This document shows positions 49,241 to 60,712 of a DNA stretch of 64,000 nucleotides, in pieces (positions within the stretch are counted from its first letter, which is position 1; the number at the start of each line of letters is the position of its first letter). Under the pieces are notes generated by a model, which saw only the letters and a list, made by a program, of their open reading frames with translations, did no database searches and was not told where the DNA came from. The stretch is from Dromaius novaehollandiae (lineage: Eukaryota > Chordata > Aves > Casuariiformes > Dromaiidae). The stretch covers positions 23,279,501-23,343,500 of the forward strand of contig NC_088099.1 of assembly GCF_036370855.1 (NCBI RefSeq), in the 5' to 3' direction. The position numbers and the translations under genes are program-made.

Positions 49241-49355
49241 CCGCGCCGCCCGCCGCCAGTGGCCGCGCCTCGCCCCGCGGGGAGGGGGCGGGGGGCGCGG
49301 GGGTTTCCAGCCGGCCCGGCCCGGCCCGCCGCGGACACAAAGGCCGGGCGAGGCG

Positions 49356-49362
49356 TGACTCA
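49356..49362. promoter_or_regulatory. VIM: AP-1/TRE consensus (TGACTCA)
   Basis: A perfect palindromic-type TRE about 200 bases upstream of the inferred VIM start. AP-1 sites are known to mediate serum and phorbol-ester induction of human VIM, though they lie farther upstream there. Confidence 0.55.
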
Positions 49363-49609
49363 GGCCCCGGGGGAAGGGGCCGGCCGCGATGCGGCGGCAG
49401 CAGGGGGCTGAGGGCCGCCGCGGAGGGGAAAAAGTGACGGCCGGCGGGAGAAAGAGGGGCCGGGCGCGGGGGGCGGCCGGGCGCCCCCCCGGCTCTTCCC
49501 CTCCCCGCGGACAGCCCGGGGCATCCCTGTCCCGCCGCCGGCTGAGCCTCCCGGGCGGACGGAACTCCCCGCGCCCCGGGTCCCCGCGGCCGGTGGCTGC
49601 GGGGCGGCG

Positions 49610-49708
49610 GCCGTTGAGGCGGGAACAGCCGTTGAGGCGGGGGGGCGCGGGGGGCGGCCTTTGAGGCGGGAACGGCCGTTGGGGCGGGCGGGGCGGCTGC
49701 TGAGGCGG
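49610..49708 (+). repeat. Imperfect tandem array of GTTGAGGCGGG units, two with E2F-like GGCGGGAA
   Basis: Units begin near 49,613, 49,631, 49,660, 49,678 and 49,699. GGCGGGAA, the E2F core read on this strand, occurs at 49,618-49,625 and 49,665-49,672. The array lies at the distal edge of the VIM CpG island, about 450-550 bases upstream of the inferred start. Confidence 0.6.
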
Positions 49709-49870
49709 GGGGCCCGGGCCGCCTCCGGGGCGCGGCGGGGACCCGGCGCCGGGGCGGCCGCGCTGACCGCGCTCCGCGGCCCTGCGGAGGAGGAGGCGGC
49801 CCCGGCACGGCGCTGCGCGCCCGCGAAGGTCCGCGGCTTACCGAAAACGAGCACTGGACTAACGCTTGAG

Positions 49871-52800
49871 TTTGCTGCGCTCCTTCGCTGACGGAGCGCG
49901 GTGTCCTGTAATGAAGGTTGCCAGTTTTAACGTTGCGCCACAGACAAAATACTTCAAATAACACAGGGCGATTATTTTAAAAAACTATCAGTATCATCTG
50001 TCTGTCTGTTGAGGAACTTCTTTTTTTTTCTTTCTTTCTTAGCTTTCTGAAAGAGAATGTGCTCAGGGAAAAGTGTTGTTAACTATTCACAAAGGGCTGC
50101 CAAGTGTCCAAACTAAACAGGCAGAGAAAGAAAATGCCTGGGTCGTCTTTTGTCATTAGCTGCCTGCTATCACAGCAATCTCGAGTTTCCACCAGTGTGG
50201 GTTCTGCATCTGTGTTAAAAACACATTTCCAGGCTCCATGTGTATTCCATTTATCTGGGTGAGCGTTTACATGGGTAAGCAAAGAGGCATAGTTAGGTCT
50301 GTCTTTATTTTAACAATGGACTCAGGCAGGAAGTAATTTTTTAGTGTAACCAGTGCATTATTGGAATAGCTGCAATCAAGATCTTGCTCCTGCTCTTGGA
50401 TGCAATCCTCATAACTAGGATAGTGGCAGGCTTGAATTTAACCAAGGTTCGATTCTGCAAGTGTTATACCCGATAGACGTTGGCATTGATTTCAGCAGGC
50501 ACAAGAGATCTTAGGAAAGCACCCAGTGAAATGACAATTCATTAGTCATGGTCTGGAAGTGTCCTCTGTGGCTTCAAAGGCCAGACAAAAATCCCAGGGT
50601 TTCAAGAGCAATTTTACCGTCAAAATGGGGCTCCTAGTGGTAAAGAAGAATGATGTAGAAAGTATAGGGCAATAGCAATGGCATGAAGTTGGCAGAGAAA
50701 AACTTAGGCTACGTAGCAGTAAAAAAACTCCCTAAGATTGATTTCTGTATGAATGTAGAAGTCTTCTAAGGGGAATGACAGAATCCTGATCATTTAGAGA
50801 CTTTGAGACTTGCCTGGCCAAAGCACAAAAGTGTATATTCTAGGGAACTATCCTGCACTGACATACCAGCTAAGTGATGTCTTACTCTTTGCTGAGAAAA
50901 GTGACCAATACAATATAGAGATATCTATAATACATTACTTCAGCATCTATGGAATGCAAAACCACCATTAATTTTTAATTCCTTTTAACTTGCGATCCTG
51001 CAGAAGCAAATATGCTCCCTGGAAATTCCGATAAACCTGAAAACAAACACTGGGCACAGAGGAAGGTAATCTTCACATCCCCATTCACAGTAAAGTCAGC
51101 CTGCATATGTCAGGTATTGTACCTCATGAGGAAGAATTGATGCCCAAATGTTTTGTTAAGGATTTCTTTCTTTTTTTGGTAGATCGTGCTTTAGTTTGAT
51201 TCTGAATGGCAACCAGAAGTGCAGGAATGTAGTTTATATCTAAACGTAGGTCCTTGAGGTTTTAATTTGCTTTGTTCACTGAAGCTTAGCCAAGCAAACG
51301 AAGCTGACAAGGTTGAGCTACTGAAGTGCTTGCAGCATGAGTCCTGGACTACAGCTCATTTCATTCACTCCTTGAATAGGAGGCCGAGGTCACACAGCAT
51401 TCCTGGGGCTGACTGTACCACCAGCACAACCTCGCCTCTGCCGGGCTCTCCAGCCCTCTGAGAGCTCTTTATTTAAGCCATCAAGTTTGAGCTATAAGCC
51501 TTTGTGAATCCTGGCACAAAAGTACACACTCCTTGTGTGAGCAGGCAAAAAAGTAAAGCAGCACATACCAAACAGCCTCACAGATTAAAGATGCTTTACT
51601 TAGGAGTGCTGGTAGTTTTAACATTGTTTTTTTAAAGGTGCACTCTGCCCAATCAACCCTCTGTTTCTCCTAACAGAAGACAATTTATTTATACTCCATA
51701 AAATCTCCTTATGGCACATACATGCAACAGTCATCCTTCACTCAGAAACTGCTTTGCCCCTAAAATTCAGGGAGGTGTTTGTTTTAGCAAATAAATTTAA
51801 CTCCCCTCCCCCATGTTTCAAGTGTAATTTCCATACGTTTATGTCACTTCTGCCATATGTACTCTTGGCCACTTGCCTCATTGCTGTTTCTCACTATGAA
51901 ATTTTCCTAGAAATGCTATGATACTGTCAATTGCCAGGATTATAATAAACCTGTAAGTGCCTTTTGCTGGTTAGCACTTACACAGATACATAAGTGGAAG
52001 AAGTTCTAAATTTCTTGCAAGGCTGTAATAAATGTAACCCACATTTGCATCCCAAACCCCAAAGAGGAACAAGAACTGCTGTCTTCTTGAAATGCAAAAA
52101 GATAGCCACAGTACTGGTCAGGAAATACTGTATCTAAGTGTAACCATAAAAATCTTGCAGAGTGTAGTTGCTTTAATTGAAACCACAGTAATCTACCTGA
52201 TTTTAAGGAAAGTGCTGTAGGATTTTCAAAGACCACGACTGGTCAGGATCCCGACTACTTCTTACATAAAGGACACGCAGCTAATAGCACATCACTAAAC
52301 ACCATGCTGAGGATTATTCACAAACTAGTAAAGGATCATCTGCGCTGTTTCTTGTGATGCCTTCATTTGTAATTCCAGTACTCTGACAGGCCAGCTGTTG
52401 TATTGCTCTCACCTGCCTTTCTGTAGAGGCAGATCAGAGCTAAACCACTGGCACACTTAAAAAAAGAAACAGGTATTTTTAATGTGAGCCTTTCAGTTCA
52501 CACTGCTAATTTGTTTTGGTATTTTCTGCCGTTTCACCAGGGAATTAATGCATTGGTTCACAGCCAAGACTGAAATAAGGAATAACGCTGAATAAGTGTA
52601 ACAAAAAATATTGGATTGCTGTGTAACTCTCATTAACAGTGGATTATGGGTGTGAACAGGGGGAAGATACAGACACCTAAACTGCTTTGATATCTGTTGT
52701 ACTAAAATTGGGAAAGTCCTCATGCGACTCAGAATTTTTCGGACTTTCTTGCACAAATATGTGTAGGTCTGAACACATCTCCAGAAATAATGGCATTCAT

Positions 52801-55800
52801 ATTTTTTGATTTGCTATTTTATTTAAGCTGTAGGAAACCAGAGTAAGTTAGCCTAAATACTGAATGTGCTTTCCCATTATTACAGACTTCTGCTAAACAG
52901 ATCTGAATACTTTCATTAATCAGATTTGCGCTCTTTATTAAAGTTTCTGCTTTAAAATATGAAACACTCATTTTTTCCATGACATACAAAATGATCCATA
53001 AATATTAAGCATCCAGGGAAAATATCCTACTATGCAAATGCAATCACTTTTGTTGTCAGTACCATAAAGCAACCTTAAATCCTTTTCAGAGAATGGACTG
53101 GAATGCATTGGGCTATGGAGGTATTTCTTCACATTTCCCATGGCCCCATGAATACTGAGTAAACTCCAAGCAAAATGGATCCATTTGCACATGAGGATAT
53201 GAAAGACTCTTAGATTGCTACCCTGAATGTCCTACAGCAAGCTGAATAGGGAATCACCGTAATACGCAGGCACACCAAGTGCTGGAACCTTTTACTTGCA
53301 TGAGTTCTGTAACTACCAGTGAAAAAGAGCACTTCCTCCTCCAATTGTGGTTTAAAAAGATGAAGCCTTCTATGGTTTTGAAAACAGAACGGTCTTAGGT
53401 TCCTGTTTCCAGAAAAAAACAAAAAACAAAAAACAAAACAGGATTCTGGTTGTAAATCAGCAGCAGCAGGTACCTCACTATAACTGGGAGCTAAGCGTGG
53501 CTAGGAGTCCCCAAGATGGGATGTGTTCACGGTAGCCTCAATGTAGCATTTTGTACAAGTTAGCTGAGGTTAACTGCCTCAGAGTGCAGGGAAGAGCTGT
53601 TTTTTTCTGGACCCAGGGAGTAGTTCTCCCTGCACATTGCCTGAGAGAGCTGCTTTGCGTATCTGAACACCACGAGGCTGCAGAATACCTAAATGCTCAG
53701 ACGCTTAAGTCTTCCCTTGTGAATAATCCTCTTGACTAACTAAGGACTTAAGAAAGAAGCTGACAAATTCTTTTATGAAATTTATTTTTAAAATTATATT
53801 GTCTGGGGCAGTTGCCATTGTTACAACACATATCTAAGTGGTGTGACTAGCTACTGATTTTTTCAAGGAAATGATGAGGTTATATACTCAAAACTAACCA
53901 AGTCTCTCTGCAATATTATATTTTAATGTAATTAGAAGTATATGAAACTGCTGGGGCTTTCATCACTAGGGAAGTGTTTTTGAATGTGACTCATGCCACC
54001 CAGTTGCATGACTTACATTTGCAAAATTATTATTGCTGTGCATAAAGTTCCCCTCTACTATGGTTTCTAGTTGCCAGAATAAGATGTTTTCTGCATCCAT
54101 CCGCCCGTTTTACCAAACCAGGTAATCATTTTCAAAGCTAGTAGAACACACTGCCTGAGCCCTATGGTGGTCTCAAACAGTATGCACCATTTTAGCAAAA
54201 CAGAGGAGAGAAATTGAAGTTTTCCAGCTCTGTCATAGCTATAGCATTAATTTAATCCAGCACCTGAAAAAATGAAAAAAACCCAACCTGTATACTCTAT
54301 CTGGTTCACTTCATTTAAGAGCAGGAGGACTAACTGTTGAATGTCAACAATATGTTTAGCAATGACTGGGACAGATTTTCCGCACGGACTAGAGGTTTGG
54401 CATGCTTTGAGCCTACATGCTCAACCTGGAACTCTTTAAGCAGAACTAATTATCAGAAAGTGCCAAGTACACCAGTCATGAATCGAGACTCCAAATATAG
54501 ACTAATTTGACATTTCAGCTGTTGGCCTTCCTAGCTGCATGAGGGTTGCATTCTGACAAAGATCAATCAAGTAAAACTCTCAGTTGAAGAGCAAAAAACC
54601 AGGAGAAAGGCACAAGGATTTTAAATGTACCTGAGAGTGGTGACGCTGTTAATTTGACCTGATTAACTTTTATAGGCCTGAAAGTCATTTTTACTTAGAA
54701 TAACCAGATTTTTAGAAGAGATTTATTGGGTAGGAATAAGAAGGTAAGCATTTCGATGGCCATGTAGAGGCATGTATAGAAGAAAACACAGCACAAACTT
54801 GAGAAATGAGGCGGTGAAAAGGGTGATAGAAGTGGCAGAGTGAGGAAGATACCAGAATAAATGAACATGGCATAATTGGGGCCATGTTATGGAACTTGTT
54901 GAGAGGGAAGAAAAGGTACTGAAAATTAATTCAGTAGTGCAAAGATTTAAATAGTGGAATCACATGGGCGGTGTGGAAAAATAGGGAATGTGACTGTGAA
55001 TGCTGCATTTTGGTTGAGCTACGGAGTATTGATATGGGAAAAATGGAGGCAAGAGAAGGTATAGGACATAAAGTGTTTTTAGGTGAAAGGGATTTTTCCT
55101 AAATTCTAGAGTAAAAAGCAAAATTAGGATTCAATAAGTACTTGGACATGTGTTGAAAATGTATATAGGTACAAGAGCACAGAAGAGAAAGGTTTGAGGA
55201 GAAAAGATGAGTTTCATTTTATGCATCTAGAAGTTGAAGAGGAGAAAATACAGGCAAGACAGAGATTATTGACACCCTTACTTAATGGTTCACTCGTGAA
55301 TACTGATGTAAAACTGAAGGAGCTACAGATTGCTGACAAGAAAAGTGCTTTGTCAGTAGCCCATTCCGTCAGCACACCCTCAGCACACCCTCAGTGCTTA
55401 CTAGCAGATCTTCTAGACTGAAATTCACTGATCTGATAGAATTAACATCTACTATTTTCCTATGGTGCAAGGCGTGCAAGTGAACTGAGGAAGGAATGGG
55501 CAGAAATTCTTTCAGCACTGTTAACATTTCACCCCTGATACTTAACCTTGGAACTTGTCCATTTATATTTAATTTTAACTGTGCATTTTATGTTGGGTGG
55601 GTCTCACAATTGGAATAAATGACCATTGTAAATATTTGCATGAAGATGATTTTTCCAGAATACCGTATTATATTTTGGTACACTGCAAGCAATTTTAAGA
55701 TTTATTTTGAGGACTGTATAATCATTCTTTTCCAAGGAACTATTGCAAGATCATTAAGCCCTTTTAACTTTAATATTCCATAAAGGATTTTAATTCATAG

Positions 55801-58800
55801 TCAGTATAAGCTTTCGGTTGAATCTTTGCAAAAGATTATATAATATGTGGGTCTTCTCTCTATCCTCTACCTCACTGCTGACCTTGCCATCTTCTGCAAT
55901 AAAGAACATTGCTCAGTTCCTATCCCTGCAGTAAGCTCTTTGTACAGGTAGAAGTCAATAGCATAGATGAACAAACATTTGTCACTTTACAATGGGAAGC
56001 CATCAATATCAATCTGCCTGTGCTTGCTGTTTTAAATTTGATATTGCAAACTTTTTCGAAGATATTGAGTCATCCATACATCCATCCGCTCTATTGGAAT
56101 AAAGCTACAAGAAATGATTCTAGTATGCCATTAATGAACACTGTCAGTTAGACATCTACTGCCTCTTTTAGGACAATCTTTTTCATAAGCAAACGGCTTA
56201 AAGGGCTCCTCTAGCCAAAAACAATTAAATTTGGGGAGTGATTTCATTCTTCTCCCTCCCCCAATTCTATCATTTACACAAAGCATAAATAGTATAATGT
56301 TTTCTTTCCATGATATACCAGGAAATGATGATGTTCTTTCTGAGGAAGAGGCAGGACACAGTAGTGGAATTATTAATTACATGCAGCGATTGTTCAGTTC
56401 TTCCTTTGAGATGCCCAGGACACGCAGAACAGTACTAGCTGAGGGCCAAGTTTTCTGCAGATTCCTCAGTCCAAGTTCATGTGCCAAACCCTTGGTTCTG
56501 ATGAATCTCATAAACTGAGTGTACGTTGTGTTAGGCATTCTGGGACTATTTGGCGACTTACAAAAAGGAAGAGGAGGTGGCTCACACACCCCTAAGCTGA
56601 GAAGACTGAGTTGCTAAGATGAAGAGCTGCTTATACAGGCCTGCTTTGTGCCTGATACTCAAGCATGAATATACTCTGTTCAGTTCTTTATCGCAAGTGG
56701 TATTGAGAAGGGAAGATGTTCCAGATTCAAGTTGATAGTATAATAAAAATATTGTGGGGTAAAGGGTCTGGAGTGGAAAATTTATTAAATCCATGCAGAG
56801 CAGATGATGCATATGGCTGGAGAAGGAAAACAGTAAGTATCTGGAAAAGCCAACTAGTCCATATTTTTTCAGATGAAAAGGTCCTTACAAACACAAACTC
56901 ACTATCTAGCTGCCATTTCCCTTGAGGATTTGGCTCTTGTATATTGTAATTGGGTGGGAAGGACTTGGCACCCAGTCAGGAAATTTGTAACTGCTTTATA
57001 GTTATGTTGATTCTTAGGCTTTTGCCAATGTTTGTGGCTGCTTCTTCAGCATGGAATGGGCATTTCCTATTGCCTCCCCAGTGTAGAAGTAACCATGTCT
57101 GAAGCACATTGGGGTGAAAAAACTTCTTGGCTAATGAAGTGGCCTCCTAGATAATGAAGCAACATACAGGTCAGATGACATGATCATTTAAAGCCTGGGG
57201 AACAGATTACTCTGAATATGGTAATAATACCTTTGATCTGCATTTGTATTCCTAAAATATCTATTTCTGTGGTATCAAGAGGAGCTTTGAGATAGATCTC
57301 CAAATGAATTATCCCAAGGACATAATACTATCGCACTGTAATGTATATGATGCTTAGACTGGTACTGGCAATGGGATTTATGCACATTGTAGGTTAATTA
57401 ATTACTTGAGTTTAATTCTGTTTGTCTTCTGATTTTTTAACAGTTGTGTGCTATACCATGTGAGGTGAGTGCTACATCTGACTTGGCACTGTTACTGCAA
57501 TGAAGCCATCCTCAGCTGCCATGCAGGGTTCCTGACAGACAATTCCAATATTTTCCTGTTGTATTTCTCTTATGAATTACATGAAATATGTTATTTGCTG
57601 GAGTCTTAAATCTGCCCAACTCCCTACAGATGAATATTGGCCCTGCCAATACTATTGGCATGTCTTGTGCAAAAAGATTTTCTCCTTTAGAAAGAACTAT
57701 TTTATACTTGCTTGACCCATTTAAGTTACACCTATTGGGGATGCTCTCTCCTGACTGTCTCAGCAAAAATAACACTTTAAATTCACAGTCCTTTTTCTAA
57801 AAAGGTTTGTTCTAACTTTAGGAAAACCCAAAGCTTATTGTTCTCAATTGAGGCAATACTTAATGTGGAGGGGGGGAGGAGGAGAGCCAAACAAACCAAG
57901 CAGCCAAAAATTACACTTTTTTTTTTAGTTTGGATCTTTTGCAGGATAACTTTTCAATTTATCCCTCATTTCAGCTTATCCTTACACAATCCAACAACTT
58001 CTTTAAACCACTTTTTTTCTAGAAGATTTTCTAGGGGATCTTTCTGGTAGAAAAGGGCTATTTCCCAGCCCAGGCTTTGGTATGTTGATATTCTTGAGAG
58101 ACATTTGTAGACACATTCAAAGTGAGAAAGCATATTTACACTGCAATCACTCCTGTAACTGTAGTTTATAAGTGATACCGAATAGCTTTAACTAGCTTCA
58201 AAGTAACTAGTTTACAAAGTGTCAGCAATATAATCAGAGTAGAAGGCACCTCAGTACTGCCTGGGCATCAAGTGCTAAGCTTCTTGGGCAGATTTTACAG
58301 TCCTTAATGTGTGCAACTGTGGTTAATCTATTTTCAAGATCGCTCAGTAAATCCACAGTTACACCTCTGCTGTGGCTGCATTAAAGACTTTTTTTCTCTT
58401 TGGAGGAAACACCCCAGCACTGAAAGCCTACTGCCATGGTGACCAGCACGAGCTATCTCATTTCCTGTGCCAGCCACAGTCTTAGTCAAAGATTAAACTC
58501 ATCACATGGGACAGAATGAGAAAATGAAATTTGGGCTAAACTTCTTAAAAGACAAGTCCATGCTAAACATAGGCTTTGGGTGATACTAGATGGGCTTGTG
58601 AGCAAAAGGCACGACCGCTGCCAACATATAGTTACAAGCCTTTCTCAGTTTGTTGCTCTGTACACTATATACTGTAAGTATAATGTGGGGAGGCTGGAGA
58701 TTAAAACTCCTGCCTTAAGCAAAAAGTTACGAGACACATCCAGGCTTGCTGTCTGTGTTGTTCTTTCTCCTTTCTCTCATCTCCCGTCCTCCCGAGAGAT

Positions 58801-60698
58801 CAGCAAACACCATGCCATTTCCTGCAAGGGGGCTGGGATCTCCCACACATTACCTCATCCTGCCAGAGTGCCTTGCACTGATCCGTCACCCTTTTACAAA
58901 CTCCTGGCTACGTGCCTGCTGTCACTGGTTTCCTGTGACCCTTGAAGGGTCTGATTCAAAACATATTCATTGCAATAGAAGGGAGTCTTTCAGCTGACTT
59001 CAGTGGGCTAAGGCCTTATAGAGCTCAGAATTGGTTTTGTTCAGTCCAGTGGAGGATTTATATTTATGTTATTGCTTACCATTTTTTTTTATCCTTTATT
59101 TTTTGTCAAACACTGGAATGTGTAAGTACAAAAAGAAAGTCAGTAACATTATGTAAACATATGCTCCTCATCTGGCCAGTGTTACCATTGCAGGCCAAAC
59201 ATAACAAACAGCCTAGATTTATTGAAAGCATACCATAAAAGAGAAGATTTAATTAGAGAAACAATGTCTTTTTTACTCCTGATTGCCTACAGAGTATATA
59301 CATAACTCCAGAACCTGAAAATAAAATCCTGAAATGGAAAGTTCAATATATTTGAAAAGAGAAAGGTTAAAAATGTTTGTGTTTGAGGACTCTTCCGAAT
59401 AATTTCAGTTACAAAAACTTCCCCCATATAAAGTTCTTAGAAATGGGTTGGGAGAGGCTAGCAAACCTGGTTTGATGTGGGTTTCATTTCTAGTCTTACA
59501 GATGCACGGGATTGTAAGTGAAAATCGTAGGCTTTGTTAGCTACAGTGGCATGGCCCAGCAGGTTCCCAGAAATGGCACTTCGGTGGCTGAGAGCTAACT
59601 TTCCTTTGCATTGCCTCAGCAGAAACCAAGTTTGACAAATTCCCCCCAGAAATATTAAATCCAATACAGCTCAATTTTGATAAACTGCAAAAAGTTTTAA
59701 GTAATAACATACCGGGGCAACGGTTATGGAAACAATAATTTATGCTAGACATGCACAGCATGAAATTTTTTCAATTCACTGATTACATAGCAAGGGAATG
59801 ACATGCAGATACCTCACATTCTTTCCTAGCCATAGTGATTTCTGACCCAGAACATGAGCCTCTTCTCTGGACAGTTGAGAAGTCTGTATACTTCTTCTGA
59901 TCTACATTTAGATATTCAGTAGGTTATACTGGACACTTGGACAGAACAAGCCTCATTTGCTTTCAGCTATCAACATTAGTATTTGCTTATATGAAAATTT
60001 TGGATGATCACTTTAAATGCACTTTTATGCATTTGCTCTATATGGGCAGAAAGATGTTTTTTCTTTTTTTCTCTCAGTTTTTGAATACAGAGTCAATGCT
60101 CACAAACATTTCACAGTTACAGCTTCCACTACAGGCTTCCACGGTATGGGCTTACTTTGAGGAGTTACATTCAAAGGAAGCTTGAAGCAATTTATACTGC
60201 TACAGTATTGTGTCACCAACAAAATCCTGTGACAAGCACTGCCGAGAGGCAATGCTCTGCTCATGGACAGGTGCAGACAGGCCTTGCTGGCCTGTTGTCC
60301 TTGTTTTGATGCAGATGGGACAGGAGGGAGGAATTTGGGGGAGAAGAGCTAAGTGTAACTGCTGAAAGGCTGAGATGCCTATAAAATGTTTTGTGTGTAT
60401 TGTAGGCATTTGGTGCTAGTGTGACTTACATAGACACAACAGTGATGATCTTGTCTTCTCACTTTGAGGACAAGAGTGTACACAGTGTAGTCACAGTGTG
60501 TAATTTTACTTTCAGTTGCAAAGTAAAATGCAAAATCTTCATGCAATAGTTTTTGCATGTTTATCCGGTGTTATTTTGCAGCATTGATTTTTGTAGCATT
60601 TTTAGCAATTCTAAAGCATTTTAAGAGAGAATACTGCAGTGGTTTCTTCTGTATGTTCCTCTTACCACATACATCTGTTTCACTGGATGTGTTTATTG
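49871..60698. other. VIM upstream intergenic region, no gene recognised
   Basis: About 10.8 kb of AT-rich sequence with only short frames. Nothing resembles TRDMT1, the gene next to VIM on this side in human, or any other family. A small (CAAAA)n run lies at about 53,416-53,440. No clear transposon was noticed, so this stretch is poorer in repeats than the 28-37 kb region. Confidence 0.5.
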
Positions 60699-60712
60699 GT
60701 TACCAAGGCAAC
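60699..60712. promoter_or_regulatory. Perfect X-box-like palindrome (GTTACCAAGGCAAC)
   Basis: It matches the RFX-family X-box pattern GTNRCC-N-RGYAAC in both halves. An inverted CCAAT (ATTGG) abuts it at about 60,695-60,699. No gene start is recognised nearby; a distal RFX-bound element is possible. Confidence 0.5.

Larger units (their letters stand above)
48100..49870. promoter_or_regulatory. VIM: CpG island covering VIM exons 1-2 and promoter
   Basis: About 1.8 kb of dense CpG and very high GC stands out sharply from AT-rich flanks on both sides. It covers intron 1, exon 1, the core promoter and about 700 bases upstream. Compositional openness explains the very long meaningless frames on both strands here. 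Confidence 0.93.

Noticed and set aside
48344..49411. 355-codon plus-strand open frame opposite VIM exon 1
   Set aside because: It is antisense to the VIM coding exon and open only because stop codons are rare at this GC content. An antisense RNA like human VIM-AS1 is possible, but this frame is no evidence for it.
48207..49964. 585-codon minus-strand open frame across the VIM CpG island
   Set aside because: It is a wrong-frame reading through VIM exon 1, intron 1 and the promoter. The Pro/Arg/Ala/Gly-rich product reflects GC composition, and the true frame and splice sites of VIM lie within it.
56231..56518. 95-codon plus-strand frame with an acidic segment
   Set aside because: No family resemblance, no splice or promoter context, and AT-rich flanks; treated as chance.
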